This document shows, piece after piece, positions 1-9,689 of a DNA stretch of 64,000 nt. The notes under the pieces were generated by a model. The model worked only from the letters and a program-made list of their open reading frames with translations, had not been told where the DNA came from and ran no database searches. The position numbers were made by a program, and so were the translations under genes. The stretch covers positions 3,162,001 to 3,226,000 of the forward strand of contig OZ241380.1 of the NCBI GenBank assembly GCA_965200765.1. Reading direction: 5' to 3'. Each line of letters starts with the position of its first letter. Within the stretch, counting starts at the first letter, position 1. The DNA is from G965200765 sp965200765. Its GTDB lineage: Bacteria; Pseudomonadota; Gammaproteobacteria; Arenicellales; JAJDZL01.

Positions 1-521
1 ACATTCACTGGATCAAAATAAGTTGGCGCAAAACAAGATGCCAAAATTGCTTCATAGAGAAAAACTTCACCATCTCGAACATAGTCTCCGTTGCGTAGAC
101 TTTTCTGGTAGGCAGATTTGAATACATGAACTTCTCCTGTACTCGCATTCGTTGCGTTAATGATTAGTGGTGTTTCAATTTCGCCTAGTTTCTGACCCCC
201 AAAAATTTCCATTAAAAATGTCTCTAGAATTTTTCCATCGTATTTACTTCGGCAGTATCCTTTTGAAAAAAATCTAGACTTGAATATCTTTGGTGCGTTC
301 TGTTCAAATTCTTTCACTAGTTCTGACAAGCATTTGCGAGTTGCGACAAAGGCAGCAACAATACTACCTGTACTTGTTCCTACCACAAGGTCGAACTTAC
401 TATAGATGTCAATATTCGGTTGAGAATTGATTAAATCCAATAGATGGGCTGAGAATATTCCTCTGACTCCGCCACCATCAAGCGACAGAATATTGAACTG
501 TTTGTCATTAGATGTTCGCAT
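1..521 (-). CDS. Patatin-like phospholipase, N-terminal part (cut by window edge)
   Basis: Reading leftward from an ATG at 519-521 gives 173 residues open to the window edge. The oxyanion-hole motif DGGGVRG lies at residues 15-21 and the nucleophile elbow GTSTG at 48-52, with Ser50 as the expected catalytic serine; both are hallmarks of patatin acyl hydrolases. The catalytic Asp (DGG/DGA) should lie beyond the edge. A possible ribosome site (AAGGAAG) sits about 18 nt upstream, further than usual. Patatins of this type act as stand-alone lipases or as membrane-degrading effectors of CBASS (CapV). Given the nuclease-rich neighbourhood a defence role is plausible, but the cyclase that would prove CBASS would be outside the window. 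Confidence 0.85.
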   Translation of the reverse strand, partial: MRTSNDKQFNILSLDGGGVRGIFSAHLLDLINSQPNIDIYSKFDLVVGTSTGSIVAAFVATRKCLSELVKEFEQNAPKIFKSRFFSKGYCRSKYDGKILETFLMEIFGGQKLGEIETPLIINATNASTGEVHVFKSAYQKSLRNGDYVRDGEVFLYEAILASCFAPTYFDPVN

Positions 522-689
522 ATCAAAAATTGTTAGTGAACAAATTCTTCCTTAGGTCCCTGACGAGAAAACAAGTAGAGTACGTGAATGATGCAACCTG
601 AGGGGGATTCTACAAAATACGGTATGTAGAGCCGTTACCGATCAAGTGTCACCGTGAACGTCAAGAAATATAAACCCGAAGGCACTAAA

Positions 690-1035
690 AGTCAAATTTT
701 TGTGAGCAACACACTTCTTGCAGAGTACGCGAGACGAGTATTTCTGGGTACACGGGTGTGCTAAGCATATTGGGTCGGGAGATTCGGATCAGGCGGAATC
801 GGTGCTGCGGCACATGGGCGACTATTAGAAGCAGTTCAGAAAAGCCGGGTGAAGTGTCAGAGAATTTTGTACAAATGGTGGCATCCGAGGGTGTGACGCA
901 CGACATGGAGCACCAAGGCTATGCAGTGATTGCAGACTACACTGGGATTGAAGTGGATGAAAAGCAGTTCGAGGGAGCTCACAAAGACAACTACGGCAAA
1001 GTTGGGTTGTCAATACCAACTAAAATTTCCAGAGT
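690..1035 (+). mobile_element. IS1380-like transposase relic, central part
   Basis: A stretch centred on 930-1030 encodes an IEVDEKQFEGAHKDNYGK segment that matches the DIEMDGKCFEGA segment of the relics near 16.2 and 28.0 kb, so it is one of the repeated IS1380-like family here. Frames are broken and no terminal repeat is visible. The family call is tentative because the catalytic core is poorly preserved. The next 215 bases (1036-1250) show nothing I can assign. Confidence 0.5.
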
Positions 1036-1252
1036 GCCCATCTTGCGTTGCAACTCTCTCCTTTGTTGCGAGAGCTCTTTCGCGTTTTTTCTTAGACACG
1101 GATAGTGAGATTTCGGGATTGAGTCGAAAGTGCTCCCGCATGTCAGGTCGAATTGCACTGGCAGGCAAATCATCACGAATTATTAGTGGTCGAAGTTGAT
1201 ACTGGTGCACTACGCTAGGTCAGAGCCTTGCCGGTCAGAAGCTTGCCGTTGT

Positions 1253-1390
1253 TTGACGGACTACCTGGAAGCTTCGCTGAACCATTTGAATGTTCCGCCG
1301 CGGCATAAGTAGAATGTTCGCACGGTGAATTTGGCGGAACGTAGCTTTGTGGAAGCGCCCGACGAACTAAGGTGATTTTGCACCTGTGTG
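1253..1390 (+). mobile_element. IS256-family transposase relic, C-terminal part
   Basis: One frame gives NVRTVNLAERSFVEA and the next frame continues RRTKVI, together the IS256 (mutator) C-terminal signature RTTN-ERSF-EERRRTKVI. In-frame stops and one frameshift show it is dead. A second relic of the same region lies at 50680-50930. Confidence 0.7.
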
Positions 1391-1393
1391 TGT

Positions 1394-1403
1394 GGGGGGG
1401 GGG
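1394..1403 (+). repeat. Run of ten G
   Basis: Ten consecutive G follow a short GT-alternating stretch, at the junction between the IS256 relic and an IS1380-like relic. Runs of 11 occur at two other IS junctions (12219-12229 as C, 35320-35330 as G). Confidence 0.9.
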
Positions 1404-1419
1404 ACAACTAAGCTTTCCG

Positions 1420-1860
1420 TCAACCGAAATCAATCCAGATCTGCCTTCCCGAAGAGACTAAACAACTCGCCCAATCGCTGAAAACCTTGGCATCTCGTTC
1501 AAGCCCCGCCAGTAAGCGGGAAACCGTATCCTGTCGGGCATCGTCCAAAACCGACATGTGGCCCTTGCCTGTCGATAGCAAATACACATGCGACAGGGTG
1601 CCATAGGCCGCCGTCGCACCGCGACGGCGCACTTTCAACGTGCTGTTCAGACCCATTTCCAGCAAGCTGGATGGTCCGATTTTCTTCGCCAAACACGCAG
1701 TAACCGACACCTCACCGCAGCCTGTCTAATTTCACATCCGTGAAATCATGCCCAACATTCCCTGCCCGACTTTGTATACTGCTCGTCTGTTTCATCCAAG
1801 TGTTTCAATAAAACTGTATTGTACCGAAAATACCAAGTGCCACTTGAAAACAGGACACTG
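1420..1860 (-). mobile_element. IS1380-like element, left-end and N-terminal relic
   Basis: On the minus strand this carries the same left end as the copies at 15.7, 20.1 and 27.6 kb: a leader with TTCGGTACAATACAGTTTTA, then a start reading ATGAAACAGACGAGCAGTAT. The protein-like part contains GKGHMSVLDDARQDTVSRLL, the family's conserved 'sDLDdaRqD' block. Several frameshifts are present. Confidence 0.65.
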
Positions 1861-2004
1861 AATCAGTATCTTATAGTGTTAGAATGGTTAACTTGAATTT
1901 CAAATGTGGTGAGTGAGCACAGACTGTGGACTTGCTTCCTCTGATATGGTGTTTTTGCCCGGCCAATGACTTTATGCTTAATTCGTCTGCCTTGAACAAC
2001 CCTA

Positions 2005-2505
2005 TTTGAATTGCACAACGATATGATTTCATTGAAGAATCAATTCGAAAGTGTGCAAAAAGCCACGTCCGAGATTGCCAGAAACTGTATACTCTGTGCT
2101 TGATTTCTTGTAATATCCAAGAGAAAAAATGATCACGACCAAGCCCAAGTCGCTACATCAGAGTGAAATGCTTCACGTTCCCTTGTTTTACGCCTGTCGG
2201 CCGGACCATCCGCTGAGGCAGCTGGCCGAGCAGATTCCTTGGGAGTTGTTTGAGGATTGTTTCGGTGAGTTGAATTGCCTGGACAATGGTCGTCCCGACC
2301 TTCCGGTCCGAATGATGGTTGGTCTGCTACTGCTCGAGCATGCCCACGGCATGTCAGACGAAGAAGTAGTTGAATGGTGGCTTGACAGTCTGTATGTGCA
2401 GTATTTTTGTGAGAAGACACATTTTCAGCAGAAGTCAAGCAGTCTGTCTTGGTTTAACCTTCGAGTAGGGGAACAGGGATGTGCGTTGATTTTTCAGTGC
2501 TAACT
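2005..2505 (+). mobile_element. IS5-family element with large internal deletion
   Basis: An ATG at 2129 opens the IS5-type transposase N-terminus with LPVRMMVGLLLLEHAHGMSD and VQYFCEKTHFQ. The coding part stops early and runs straight into a TTTTTCAGTGCTAACTAA right-end-like sequence at 2488-2505, so the catalytic region is deleted. The leader (2017-2128) matches the left ends at 5270 and 14.9 kb (minus). The element cannot move by itself. Confidence 0.75.
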
Positions 2506-2550
2506 AATTCAGAAGAAAGGCATTCTAATTTGTTACAATTGGAGGGAAAA

Positions 2551-2787
2551 ATGAAAAAATTACTGGCAAAGGTCAAGCGAAAAGTGCAGGACCGAGAATC
2601 TGACGTTGAAAATAGTGAACTCATGCTCACGATTGACGAACTTTCCGGATTGTATGTTATTCCAGACGCAATGACACCTTATGAGCCGATTTGCGGACAT
2701 GTGGGACAAATTGTAGACGGCTATAACATGCGTCAATATTTTGACACGGCGTTTTCTATTGAAAGGAAAGAAAATCAGATAACGTGA
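2551..2787 (+). CDS. Small hypothetical protein (78 aa)
   Basis: The start at 2551 is preceded by a strong GGAGGG ribosome site at 2541-2546, which decides it over the upstream in-frame start. The product begins MKKLLAKVKRKVQ, a basic stretch, and is otherwise acidic; there is no signal peptide, membrane span or domain I recognise. It sits between an IS5 right end and an IS1595 relic, so it could be a truncated gene. The ribosome site is the main argument for it being real. Confidence 0.4.
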   Translation: MKKLLAKVKRKVQDRESDVENSELMLTIDELSGLYVIPDAMTPYEPICGHVGQIVDGYNMRQYFDTAFSIERKENQIT

Positions 2788-2835
2788 TCCAAGTTGAATC
2801 AGGGTTTGTTTTATAATCACAACGCAACGATATGA

Positions 2836-3033
2836 TTGAGCATGCTATCGAGAAAACTTCAAATGCAGCAGAATCTTGCCAAAATTTTTGAATGGACACA
2901 GCAGTGTTCCACTCAGAAGGCTAGTCTGGATGAGTTGAGCCGGTGTTGCCGGGAAAACGGATTCATCTGTGTGAAGTGCAGTCACGACAAGTTTTGGAAG
3001 CTGAAGCACCGTCATTTCACAGATACTGTATAA
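2836..3033 (+). mobile_element. IS1595-family transposase relic, N-terminal zinc-ribbon part
   Basis: The frame begins at the family's conserved start region (TTGAGCATGCTA leader, then RKLQMQQN) and contains ENGFICVKCSHDK, the degraded first half of the IS1595 zinc ribbon. It stops after about 65 codons. The same N-terminus occurs in the fuller copy at 49370-50308. Confidence 0.75.
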
Positions 3034-3510
3034 TCTGCGATTGTTTTCTGAAAATTCTATCGAAATAATGATATGATCCAGTCGATGACCAAGGTACTGT
3101 ATCAAGACCAATGGAGCCTCCTGTCATTGAGGAATGCCTATATGCCGGTTTTGAGACAAAAGCGGCAATTTAATGCGCGGCCTAAGCATTTGTTGAGACT
3201 GCAACGGACGAAAGAGCCAGTGAGGGTTCACACGGAGAGTTATGTTTTTGGGAGACTGTATTATCTGAATATCATAGAATGCGCCCAGATATATGTAAGG
3301 CCAAGCTACGTTACCCATAAACTGCAAGCTCTCCTCGGAAAGTTTGTGACTTTTTCTTTCGTATTATTCAGTCGACGGTTACTCGTTCGTCTCGAAGAGG
3401 GCAGATGCATTTCGGCATACGTCAATTTAAGAATTGGTGTAAGTTCCCAGAAATTCTATAAAAAGAGTTTTTCAGAATTGGTCTAGAATATTCTTTTGAA
3501 AATCAATATT
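3034..3510 (+). other. Unassigned stretch with a 137-codon open frame
   Basis: A frame at 3073-3486 is open but its translation matches nothing I recognise and no good ribosome site precedes it. A second frame over the start looks equally protein-like, suggesting a frameshifted relic. Near 3465-3485 the sequence GAGTTTTTCAGAATTGGTCTA resembles the IS5 right end. Probably debris. Confidence 0.35.
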
Positions 3511-3527
3511 ATTGAATAGGCGAACAG

Positions 3528-4262
3528 ATGAAGAAATGTTTCCCCATACAAATTAATAGTGAGACTCTCTCATTTTCTATTCCTCTAAATCCGTTTATCG
3601 TTGAATGGGGAAAAACGAAAGAAATATTTATTTCTTGTATTGCGAAAGATATTATGACTACGTACGGTGGTGCTAAGCTACAACATTTTGTTAGTTCATC
3701 GTCTGATAATCTTGCAGAATCGTGGTACAAATATAGAATCTTTGGAGGAATCGACAACTTAATTCTTCGACCTGATGAACTACAATTCAAGTTTGAAAAC
3801 GTTTTGCCAACTGATTTTTTTGACGTTGCTAATTTCATTGCGAAATGTTTCACAATACTTCTACCAAAATTAGGATATGAAAATATAGATTCTTTCAGTA
3901 TCAATATTAGTAGTTATGTATCTTTCAAGGAAGGTACTACAGATAAATACTTTCAACAATATGATACAAAAGTAATGGTGGAGGAGTTAAGCCAGGAAAG
4001 CGATATGCATTACCTACCGTCGGTAAATATAATATTCCAAAGCGAAAATAGAGATAGAGTAGTGAGACGCACAGTTGAACCATCGGAAATATCGAAGAGT
4101 GATCTTTTTATAGCAACGAATATTTACGTATTGACATCCCAAACTCTTGATTTTTACGAGGAATTTGATTGGTTATTTCAGGCTATAAACATTGCAAATC
4201 AAACAGTTGGTCTTGAGCTTGACCTAATGGAGGAAATTAATAATGCGCTGTTTAATGAATGA
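3528..4262 (+). CDS. Hypothetical protein, first gene of a three-gene cassette (244 aa)
   Basis: Intact, AT-rich gene. The product looks cytoplasmic (no signal peptide or hydrophobic span) and shows no motif I can name. It is the promoter-proximal member of three co-directional genes that overlap each other: the next gene can start at 4243 or 4255, inside this gene's last codons, which implies translational coupling and a shared function. IS debris lies on both sides (IS5-like end before, IS5 left end after), typical of transferred cassettes. The family is unknown to me; a defence or toxin role is inference from context only. Confidence 0.7.
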   Translation: MKKCFPIQINSETLSFSIPLNPFIVEWGKTKEIFISCIAKDIMTTYGGAKLQHFVSSSSDNLAESWYKYRIFGGIDNLILRPDELQFKFENVLPTDFFDVANFIAKCFTILLPKLGYENIDSFSINISSYVSFKEGTTDKYFQQYDTKVMVEELSQESDMHYLPSVNIIFQSENRDRVVRRTVEPSEISKSDLFIATNIYVLTSQTLDFYEEFDWLFQAINIANQTVGLELDLMEEINNALFNE

Positions 4263-4800
4263 AACGAATTTTAGAATTCCTGATAATCCACAGTCAAAAT
4301 CCGCCACATTGTGGGCCCAAGAATCAAATGGAAAAGATTTGTCTCGACAAAGCTCTCTGTACGAGAACGTTAAAATGTATTCATCATTAATTTCAGGTGT
4401 TAAATACAAGTGGAAAACTTCCTGGATCGATGATGCAATCAAACAACTGGGTGAAATAGACGAAGAAATCGCTGAAGAAGGCTTTCCACCAATCAATGAT
4501 AATGCAAAAAAAACGGCCAAGAAGATATTGAATATATTGAATTTAGAGGGAATGGAATATGCTCCTTTTGTCTATCCTACTACGGAGGGAGAAATTGAAA
4601 TTAATTTGAAATCTAGAAATTATTCATTGGTAATTTTGGTAATTAGTGAAAAGAATGTTGAAACTTATTCTTCTATTTTTAATAGTGCTACCGAATGCCA
4701 CAGTTTTACTCCTCCGTTTAAAGAATTTAACGATTTTATAGTATCTCAACTGCGAGCATTGAGAATAACTTCACTCTCACAAAATATTCATGCTAGATAA
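4243..4800 (+). CDS. Hypothetical protein, second gene of the cassette (181-185 aa)
   Basis: Overlaps the preceding gene by 8 or 20 bases depending on which ATG is used (4255 or 4243). The middle carries FPPINDNAKKTAKKILNIL followed by APFVYPTTEGEIEINLKS. This 'PPIN..A...A..iL / P.v.PT.eGeI.i' pattern reminds me of small hypothetical proteins found on mobile elements in many bacteria, but I cannot give a function. No membrane segment or nuclease motif is visible. Translationally coupled to both neighbours. Confidence 0.7.
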   Translation: MRCLMNETNFRIPDNPQSKSATLWAQESNGKDLSRQSSLYENVKMYSSLISGVKYKWKTSWIDDAIKQLGEIDEEIAEEGFPPINDNAKKTAKKILNILNLEGMEYAPFVYPTTEGEIEINLKSRNYSLVILVISEKNVETYSSIFNSATECHSFTPPFKEFNDFIVSQLRALRITSLSQNIHAR

Positions 4801-5239
4801 AGAAAATTGTTCATTAGACGGGTTGGAAACTCTTGGACGGGACATAATATCCGAAACGAGAGCGAAAAGGGCTAGCAGAGGCAAAATTCCTCGGGATATT
4901 TTTGGTGGTAGCCGTTCAGAGACCAATAAAATATCAGTTAATCGACTAGATCTCGATGAACGAACCGTGATGGTGCAACTTTCAAGAGAAAGAGCCGCAA
5001 ACATTGTGAATGGTAAGAAATTTTACGGATGGGCAGTTTTGAAAGTTGAAGAAGTTACTTCTGAAGGAACAAGGGAAGTAATTGCTTCCCCACTACCATT
5101 GAATCCATACCATGCAGATATTCTTCTTCTGGATTTGCCCGACGATGAAGATGAGTGCAGAAAAGCACGTAATAGACACTACATTGAGTTAGCTAGTATG
5201 GCTCAGTGGGAAATCGCGCCTGGAATGTCGTTAGAGTAA
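4790..5239 (+). CDS. Hypothetical protein, third gene of the cassette (149 aa)
   Basis: Starts inside the previous gene (11-base overlap), again indicating coupling. It contains ISVNRLDLDER near residue 45, FYGWAVLKVEEV and SPLPLNPYHADILLLDLP, a layout I associate with a conserved hypothetical family seen in small accessory operons; no function is established to my knowledge. Charged and soluble, with no signal peptide. It ends seven bases before the TIR-like start of an IS5 relic, which marks the right border of the cassette. Confidence 0.7.
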   Translation: MLDKENCSLDGLETLGRDIISETRAKRASRGKIPRDIFGGSRSETNKISVNRLDLDERTVMVQLSRERAANIVNGKKFYGWAVLKVEEVTSEGTREVIASPLPLNPYHADILLLDLPDDEDECRKARNRHYIELASMAQWEIAPGMSLE

Positions 5240-5245
5240 ATAGTC

Positions 5246-5566
5246 AGTCCTGAAAAATCCATTTCGGGTCGTACAACGATTTGATTGAAGTATCAAATCG
5301 AAAGAGTGCCCAAAAGCAAGTGTGAAATTGCTGGAAATTGTTTAGTCATTGCTCGATTTCTTGCAATCTCCAAGAAACAAATGACCTCGCCCAAACCCAA
5401 ATCGTTGCGTCAAATTGAAATATTTGGTATTTCCCTGCTCTATGCCTATTGGCGAGCAGATTCCGTGGGAATGGTTCGAGGATTGTTTCAGCGAGTTGAA
5501 TTATCCAGACAATGGTCTTCCAATTCAAATGATGGTCGGTCTGCTGTTCAAGCATGCGCGGCTTGT
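5246..5566 (+). mobile_element. IS5-family left end, truncated
   Basis: Begins with GTCAGTCCTGAAAAA (the left terminal repeat; the right end at 46.3 kb is its complement), then the conserved leader and a start near 5381. Frameshifted coding contains FEDCFSELNYPDNGLPIQM, MMVGLLFKHAR. It breaks off at about 5566 directly into a methyltransferase gene, so the junction is a deletion or insertion scar. Confidence 0.75.
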
Positions 5567-6796
5567 TAGGCGAACAAGACCATCTTCACCGGGGATAACT
5601 TGGCGATTATGAGGAGGATGAATAGTGCGTCGGTCGACTTGATCTACCTGGACCCGCCATTCAACTCGAATGCCAACTACGCAGCACCGATTGGAAGCAA
5701 AGCGCTGGTGCAGAGTTCAAGGATACTTGGACACTAACCGACATAGACATGGAGTGGCTGGACTTGACGGAAGCGAAGCACCGAGGATTAAATCGTGTCA
5801 TTCACGCGACGATGTTGGATTCAGACATGTCATACATGATTTACATGGCAGTTAGAATCATTGAGATGCGTCGGATTCTGAAAGATACCGGAAACATCTA
5901 CTTGCATTGCAACGAAGTGGTGAGCCACTACTTGAAATTGATGATGGATGCTTTGTTCGGCAGGATACAATTTCGCAACGAGATTGTGTGGTTCAAGGGA
6001 TACAGAGGCACACCCCGTCGACGAAGGTGGCAACAAGAACATGATACTTTGTTGTTCTACTCCAAGAGTGATACATATTCTTGGAATACACCCATTGGAA
6101 ATTACAAGGACAAAAGCATGGGTAGGTACAACAAGGTGGATGAAAGTGGAAATAGATATGCTTTGATCAAGCGTAAGAGGAGTGATGGAAGCATATACTA
6201 CGGAAAGACTTATCCGAAAGGGAAGCCCGCTGGAGATGTCATTGATGTTCCAACTCTTGCAAGCACTGACAAAGAAAGGACTCGATACCCCACGCAAAAG
6301 CCATTGAAACTACTTGACTGGATTATTGAAGCATCCAGCAACGAAGGAGACGTGGTATTCGACCCGTTTTGTGGTTACAACGTGCGTGTCTGCCGAGGGA
6401 CTTGGTAGGCAATGGGTCGGAATTGACATCAGTCCAAAAGCCGCGGACTTGGTGAAACTGAGGACAAAAGATGTGCTTGGCACTTTGCTTGGTGACATAG
6501 TTCATCGGACAGATATTCCGCAACGAACGGATATGGGCAAATTGCCAAAATACAACAATCCTGAAAACAAAGCAAAACTGTATGGTGACCAAGGCGGTTA
6601 CTGCAATGGATGCAGTATGCATTTCAAAAAGGTAAATTTGACTATCGACCATATCATTGCCAAGAGTAAAGGCGGGACTGACCATATTGACAATCTGCAG
6701 TTGCTTTGCGGTCATTGCAACTCAGTCAAAGGGAACCGGGACATGAATGATCTGAGGCAAAAAATGTCACAAAAACCAATCGTGAGATTGATATGA
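5567..6796 (+). pseudogene. DNA methyltransferase with C-terminal HNH domain, frameshifted
   Basis: The order is TIFTGDNLAIMRRM then YLDPPFNSNANYAAP (motif IV, DPPF) at 5590-5680; a frameshift near 5700; a long open part with YLHCNEVVSHYLKL and YPTQKPLKLL; then DPFCG (motif I) at about 6361, where loss of bases shifts the frame into TTCVSAEGLGRQWVGIDIS. DPPF before DPFCG is the N4/N6 amino-MTase (class beta) order. The tail YCNGCSMHFKK...TIDHIIAKSKGG...CGHCNSVKGNR is an HNH nuclease fold. MTase-HNH fusions of this type are widespread. The two frameshifts and the IS5 fusion at its 5' end argue it is dead as one protein, though the HNH part alone stays open. Confidence 0.85.
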
Positions 6797-6949
6797 AACA
6801 AAGCAAAAATCAAGTCATCAGACGATTACTGCTTGTCCAGAACGAAGAAGCCAAGTTTCAAAGAGGAGTGTGAATCGTTAGAAGACATGCCAGAGAGTGT
6901 GTCAAAAGCGATTCTTACTACATCTCTCAAGGAGAAAGAAGAAATATAG
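6793..6949 (+). pseudogene. Short frameshifted frame coupled to the HNH stop
   Basis: An ATG at 6793 overlaps the HNH stop in ATGA. It gives MKQSKNQVIRRLL and soon stops; the next frame continues KKPSFKEECESLEDMPESV to a stop at 6947-6949. Together they read like a small gene with one frameshift, formerly translated with the methyltransferase. No family recognised. Confidence 0.3.
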
Positions 6950-7045
6950 TATTCATTGGAGGCATAACCGGGCAGAATAGTATATGATGGTTATCATTGT
7001 GTATAATTCCCAAACGAAATCAACGGGAAACTCGAGGAATCAATC

Positions 7046-7660
7046 ATGACAGACAATCAGGATTTTCAATTTGTAAAGCTTGTCGGATATCCCAAGGGCA
7101 AACCTGATAATGACTACGTTGAACTGATGGAGTATTTCAGCCCAGATGAACTGCGGGAGATCAACGAATGTTTCCAGCCGAAAAACTACGATCGCCAATT
7201 CCTGCAAGTTGACCAGCGGTAGCGTAGCGCTCACAGAGTGATATCGATCATTGGCAACAGAATTGAAAATAAACCGGATGATCCGGTCATCGGCATCAAT
7301 AATTACAGGGAAATCGGTTTCAAGATGCGCGATTTTCTGATCAAGAAGAATATCGATAGACCCGAGAATATAGAGAGCGACAAATCTGGTGGGTGGAAAA
7401 TTATTTTGGAACAAGAAGATCCATGCAATACTGCTGCAGATTTCGGTACCAATTATGGTCCGATTCATCTAGAGAGTAGCAATAGCGGATTGAAGCATAA
7501 CTACCAGATGCGGCTTACATTGTATATTCTGACTACAGATATAGCCGACAGTGGAAGTTTTCCATACCCGGAATGTATAGAGATCGACCGAATCGATGAT
7601 GCCACCGAACATCCATACGTGAGGTGCGGTCAATACTCGGGGACAATATGCACTTTTTGA
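7046..7660 (+). pseudogene. Hypothetical gene interrupted by one in-frame TAG
   Basis: An ATG at 7046 opens 58 codons (MTDNQDFQFVKLVGYPKG...) to a TAG at 7220-7222. The same frame then stays open to 7660 with consistent composition, so the whole reads as a roughly 203-residue soluble protein with a single nonsense codon. The downstream piece can also start at GTG 7238. A TAGCG duplication lies at the stop. No domain recognised. Either a pseudogene or two split products; readthrough is unsupported. Confidence 0.5.
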
Positions 7661-7789
7661 AACAGCGTCAGTTCTGACTTCCGTTCACCGGTTGGAGGTT
7701 GCACATGGACATCACGTACCAACGTCGCCCAAGGTGTCAATTGCATTGTACACCAATTTCAGCCGTATAATGATGAGGTGTCCTTGATT

Positions 7790-8495
7790 TTCTGCAATGG
7801 ATACTGTGTGATGTATGTATTTTTAATCAGTACAAATTCGACCTGTTCGATTCATTTTTTGATATGTACCTTTGTGAACTCGCTTCAGCATCGCCCAAAC
7901 CGTTGGCCTGCGACATTTCGTTCATATACTCTCCTGCACCATGCTTGACAAACAGGTAACAGTAGCTGGCCAATTGACGATATGCCTTGAATTAATCATC
8001 AAGGTGCCAGTCTCTACATTCTCAGCAAGAAAACCATGCGAGGATTCTCGTTCACAGTCAGAAATGACCTGAGCCTTCACTTTCTTGCCGTTGTACTCCT
8101 TTGCACCGACAACAACAGTTTTGCCAGTCGCACTACGCCCCTGCTCTTGTTTCTTTGATTTGCGCTTGTTCTATTCAAGCCCTCGAGCAAAAGTCTCATT
8201 TATTTTACTCTCGCCGTAGAACAATCCGCCTTTATGTGCAAATGCCTCGCGTACATTGTGCAACATGTACCAAACTGATATCTGAGTGATATTCAATTCT
8301 CTGTGAAGCTTCATGCTGTATATGCTTGTATGATTTGTGGCAATCAGATAAATCGCAATTGCCCACTTTCTTTACTGCATGTGGAAACTTTCGAACATCG
8401 TACCATGCTGAACTGAAAAGTGCTTGCGACAATCTCTGCATTTGTGCGGCAAAGGCCTTCCCGACAAAAATTGTCAGGAGATCTACTTTTTCCAT
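7790..8495 (-). mobile_element. IS1595-family (IS1016-like type) transposase relic
   Basis: Read leftward, broken frames give MEKVDLLTIF, KWAIAIYLIATNH, SMKLHRELNITQISVWYML, FYGESKINETF, GRSATGKTVVVGAKEYNGK and VWAMLKRVHKGTYQKMN, in the order expected for an IS1595-superfamily DDE transposase. This lineage differs from the zinc-ribbon IS1595 copies elsewhere in the window. Several stops and shifts; inactive. The 130 bases before it (7661-7789) hold nothing recognisable. Confidence 0.75.
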
Positions 8496-8638
8496 CTATA
8501 ACTGAAGTAAATTTTCATTCAACTATAGGAATAGTACAACACATCCAAATGAGCTAGTCAAGAATATAAATTTCGAGAGAAGTGTCGGGGAATCCGACAT
8601 GAGAACGAAAGTAAACAGGGGTCAGATCCGATGCCACT

Positions 8639-9577
8639 TCATTTTGTATTTTTCGATAAATACTTTCTAACTAGGAAAAGAATTGCTGACCCCGTATTAT
8701 TCAAAATAAGTTCGGCCATATATTGATCATATTGTGTAGTAGGTTTCTCGCCCTCTCCATGTGCTGCATGATGTATAACTATGCAATCTTTAAAGAATTT
8801 TATTGACTCTTTTGGAATTAAAGCTAATTCGACAAGTTGATTTACTAAATCAGGCGTTCTGTTTTTTGGTTTACCTCCCACTCTTTCAATTATATGTTTC
8901 AATAAACTTTCGTAAATAATTCTACATTCAGCTACTACTTTCTTGTAGTCTCCTTTTCTGTGTAATTGCAGAACATCCGCATATTCTCTGTTGACTTTTG
9001 TAAATTCTGCTTCTTGCAGTAAATTCAAAACTGGCTTATAAATATTTTGAAATGAAACTTCTGAATCTAAACGAACAATTGAATCGCCAGCAAATCGATA
9101 ACCTAAATTGTGCTCTTGAAATCTTTGGTTCAATTTATCAATCGCCTTGTCATATAATTGCGAGTAGTATTCTTTTCTTTCTCCACGTAGTAATATTGGG
9201 TATTTGAATATCAATTCTACAGCATCTAAACATTGTTCAGTTTTTGAAAAACTTTCAAAACGTATAAAATCTTTCAACTCTAGAAATGATTCATATCTCT
9301 TTGGCATATTACTTTCGGATGGAAATCTATAAGATAAATAATCCTTACCATATTCCTCTCGAAGAGTGCGAACAGTTTTATAAATCTGAATGTAAAATGG
9401 ATTACTGCGTCGAGGAAAATGTATGCCTAACCCTTCAGCCAATTCTTCCAACAAATAAAGTATCTGCCGACGAAATTCAGGTGTGAAATTTTCGTACTCT
9501 AAAGGTTCGGGGGTTTCTGTCCTCTCCTTTTCTTTTAATCGTTTTGAGTAAAGTTCTTTGATAGATGAAATAGCCAT
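8639..9577 (-). CDS. AbiJ-NTD4-type abortive infection protein (STM4504/CBY_0614-like)
   Basis: The preferred start is ATG at 9577, giving MAISSIKELYSKR; a TTG eight codons upstream is less likely. The N-terminal ISSIKELYSKR block matches the AbiJ_NTD4 domain as I know it. The rest fits the STM4504/CBY_0614 family layout: a middle region with AIDKLNQRFQEHNLGYRFAG and a helical C-terminus (HRKGDYKKVVAECRIIYESL, then DCIVIHHAAHGEG) of the HEPN-like type. About 312 residues, close to full family length. Such proteins are linked to abortive infection; the mechanism is unknown. Single gene, flanked by IS relics. The family call is from memory of motifs. Confidence 0.7.
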   Translation of the reverse strand: MAISSIKELYSKRLKEKERTETPEPLEYENFTPEFRRQILYLLEELAEGLGIHFPRRSNPFYIQIYKTVRTLREEYGKDYLSYRFPSESNMPKRYESFLELKDFIRFESFSKTEQCLDAVELIFKYPILLRGERKEYYSQLYDKAIDKLNQRFQEHNLGYRFAGDSIVRLDSEVSFQNIYKPVLNLLQEAEFTKVNREYADVLQLHRKGDYKKVVAECRIIYESLLKHIIERVGGKPKNRTPDLVNQLVELALIPKESIKFFKDCIVIHHAAHGEGEKPTTQYDQYMAELILNNTGSAILFLVRKYLSKNTK

Positions 9578-9689
9578 TTTAATTTCTTGTTCAATTCTCA
9601 ATCCTAATCACTGCTTCTCTTCTGTGCTCGCTGTGACTAGAAGTTCCGAAGCATCGGCGGTGCGGCTGATGTTTCATACTCAGTTTGAC

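Noticed and set aside
1394..1403. G run as a phase-variation switch of a neighbouring gene
   Set aside because: No intact gene starts or runs across the tract; the same holds for the runs at 12219 and 35320.
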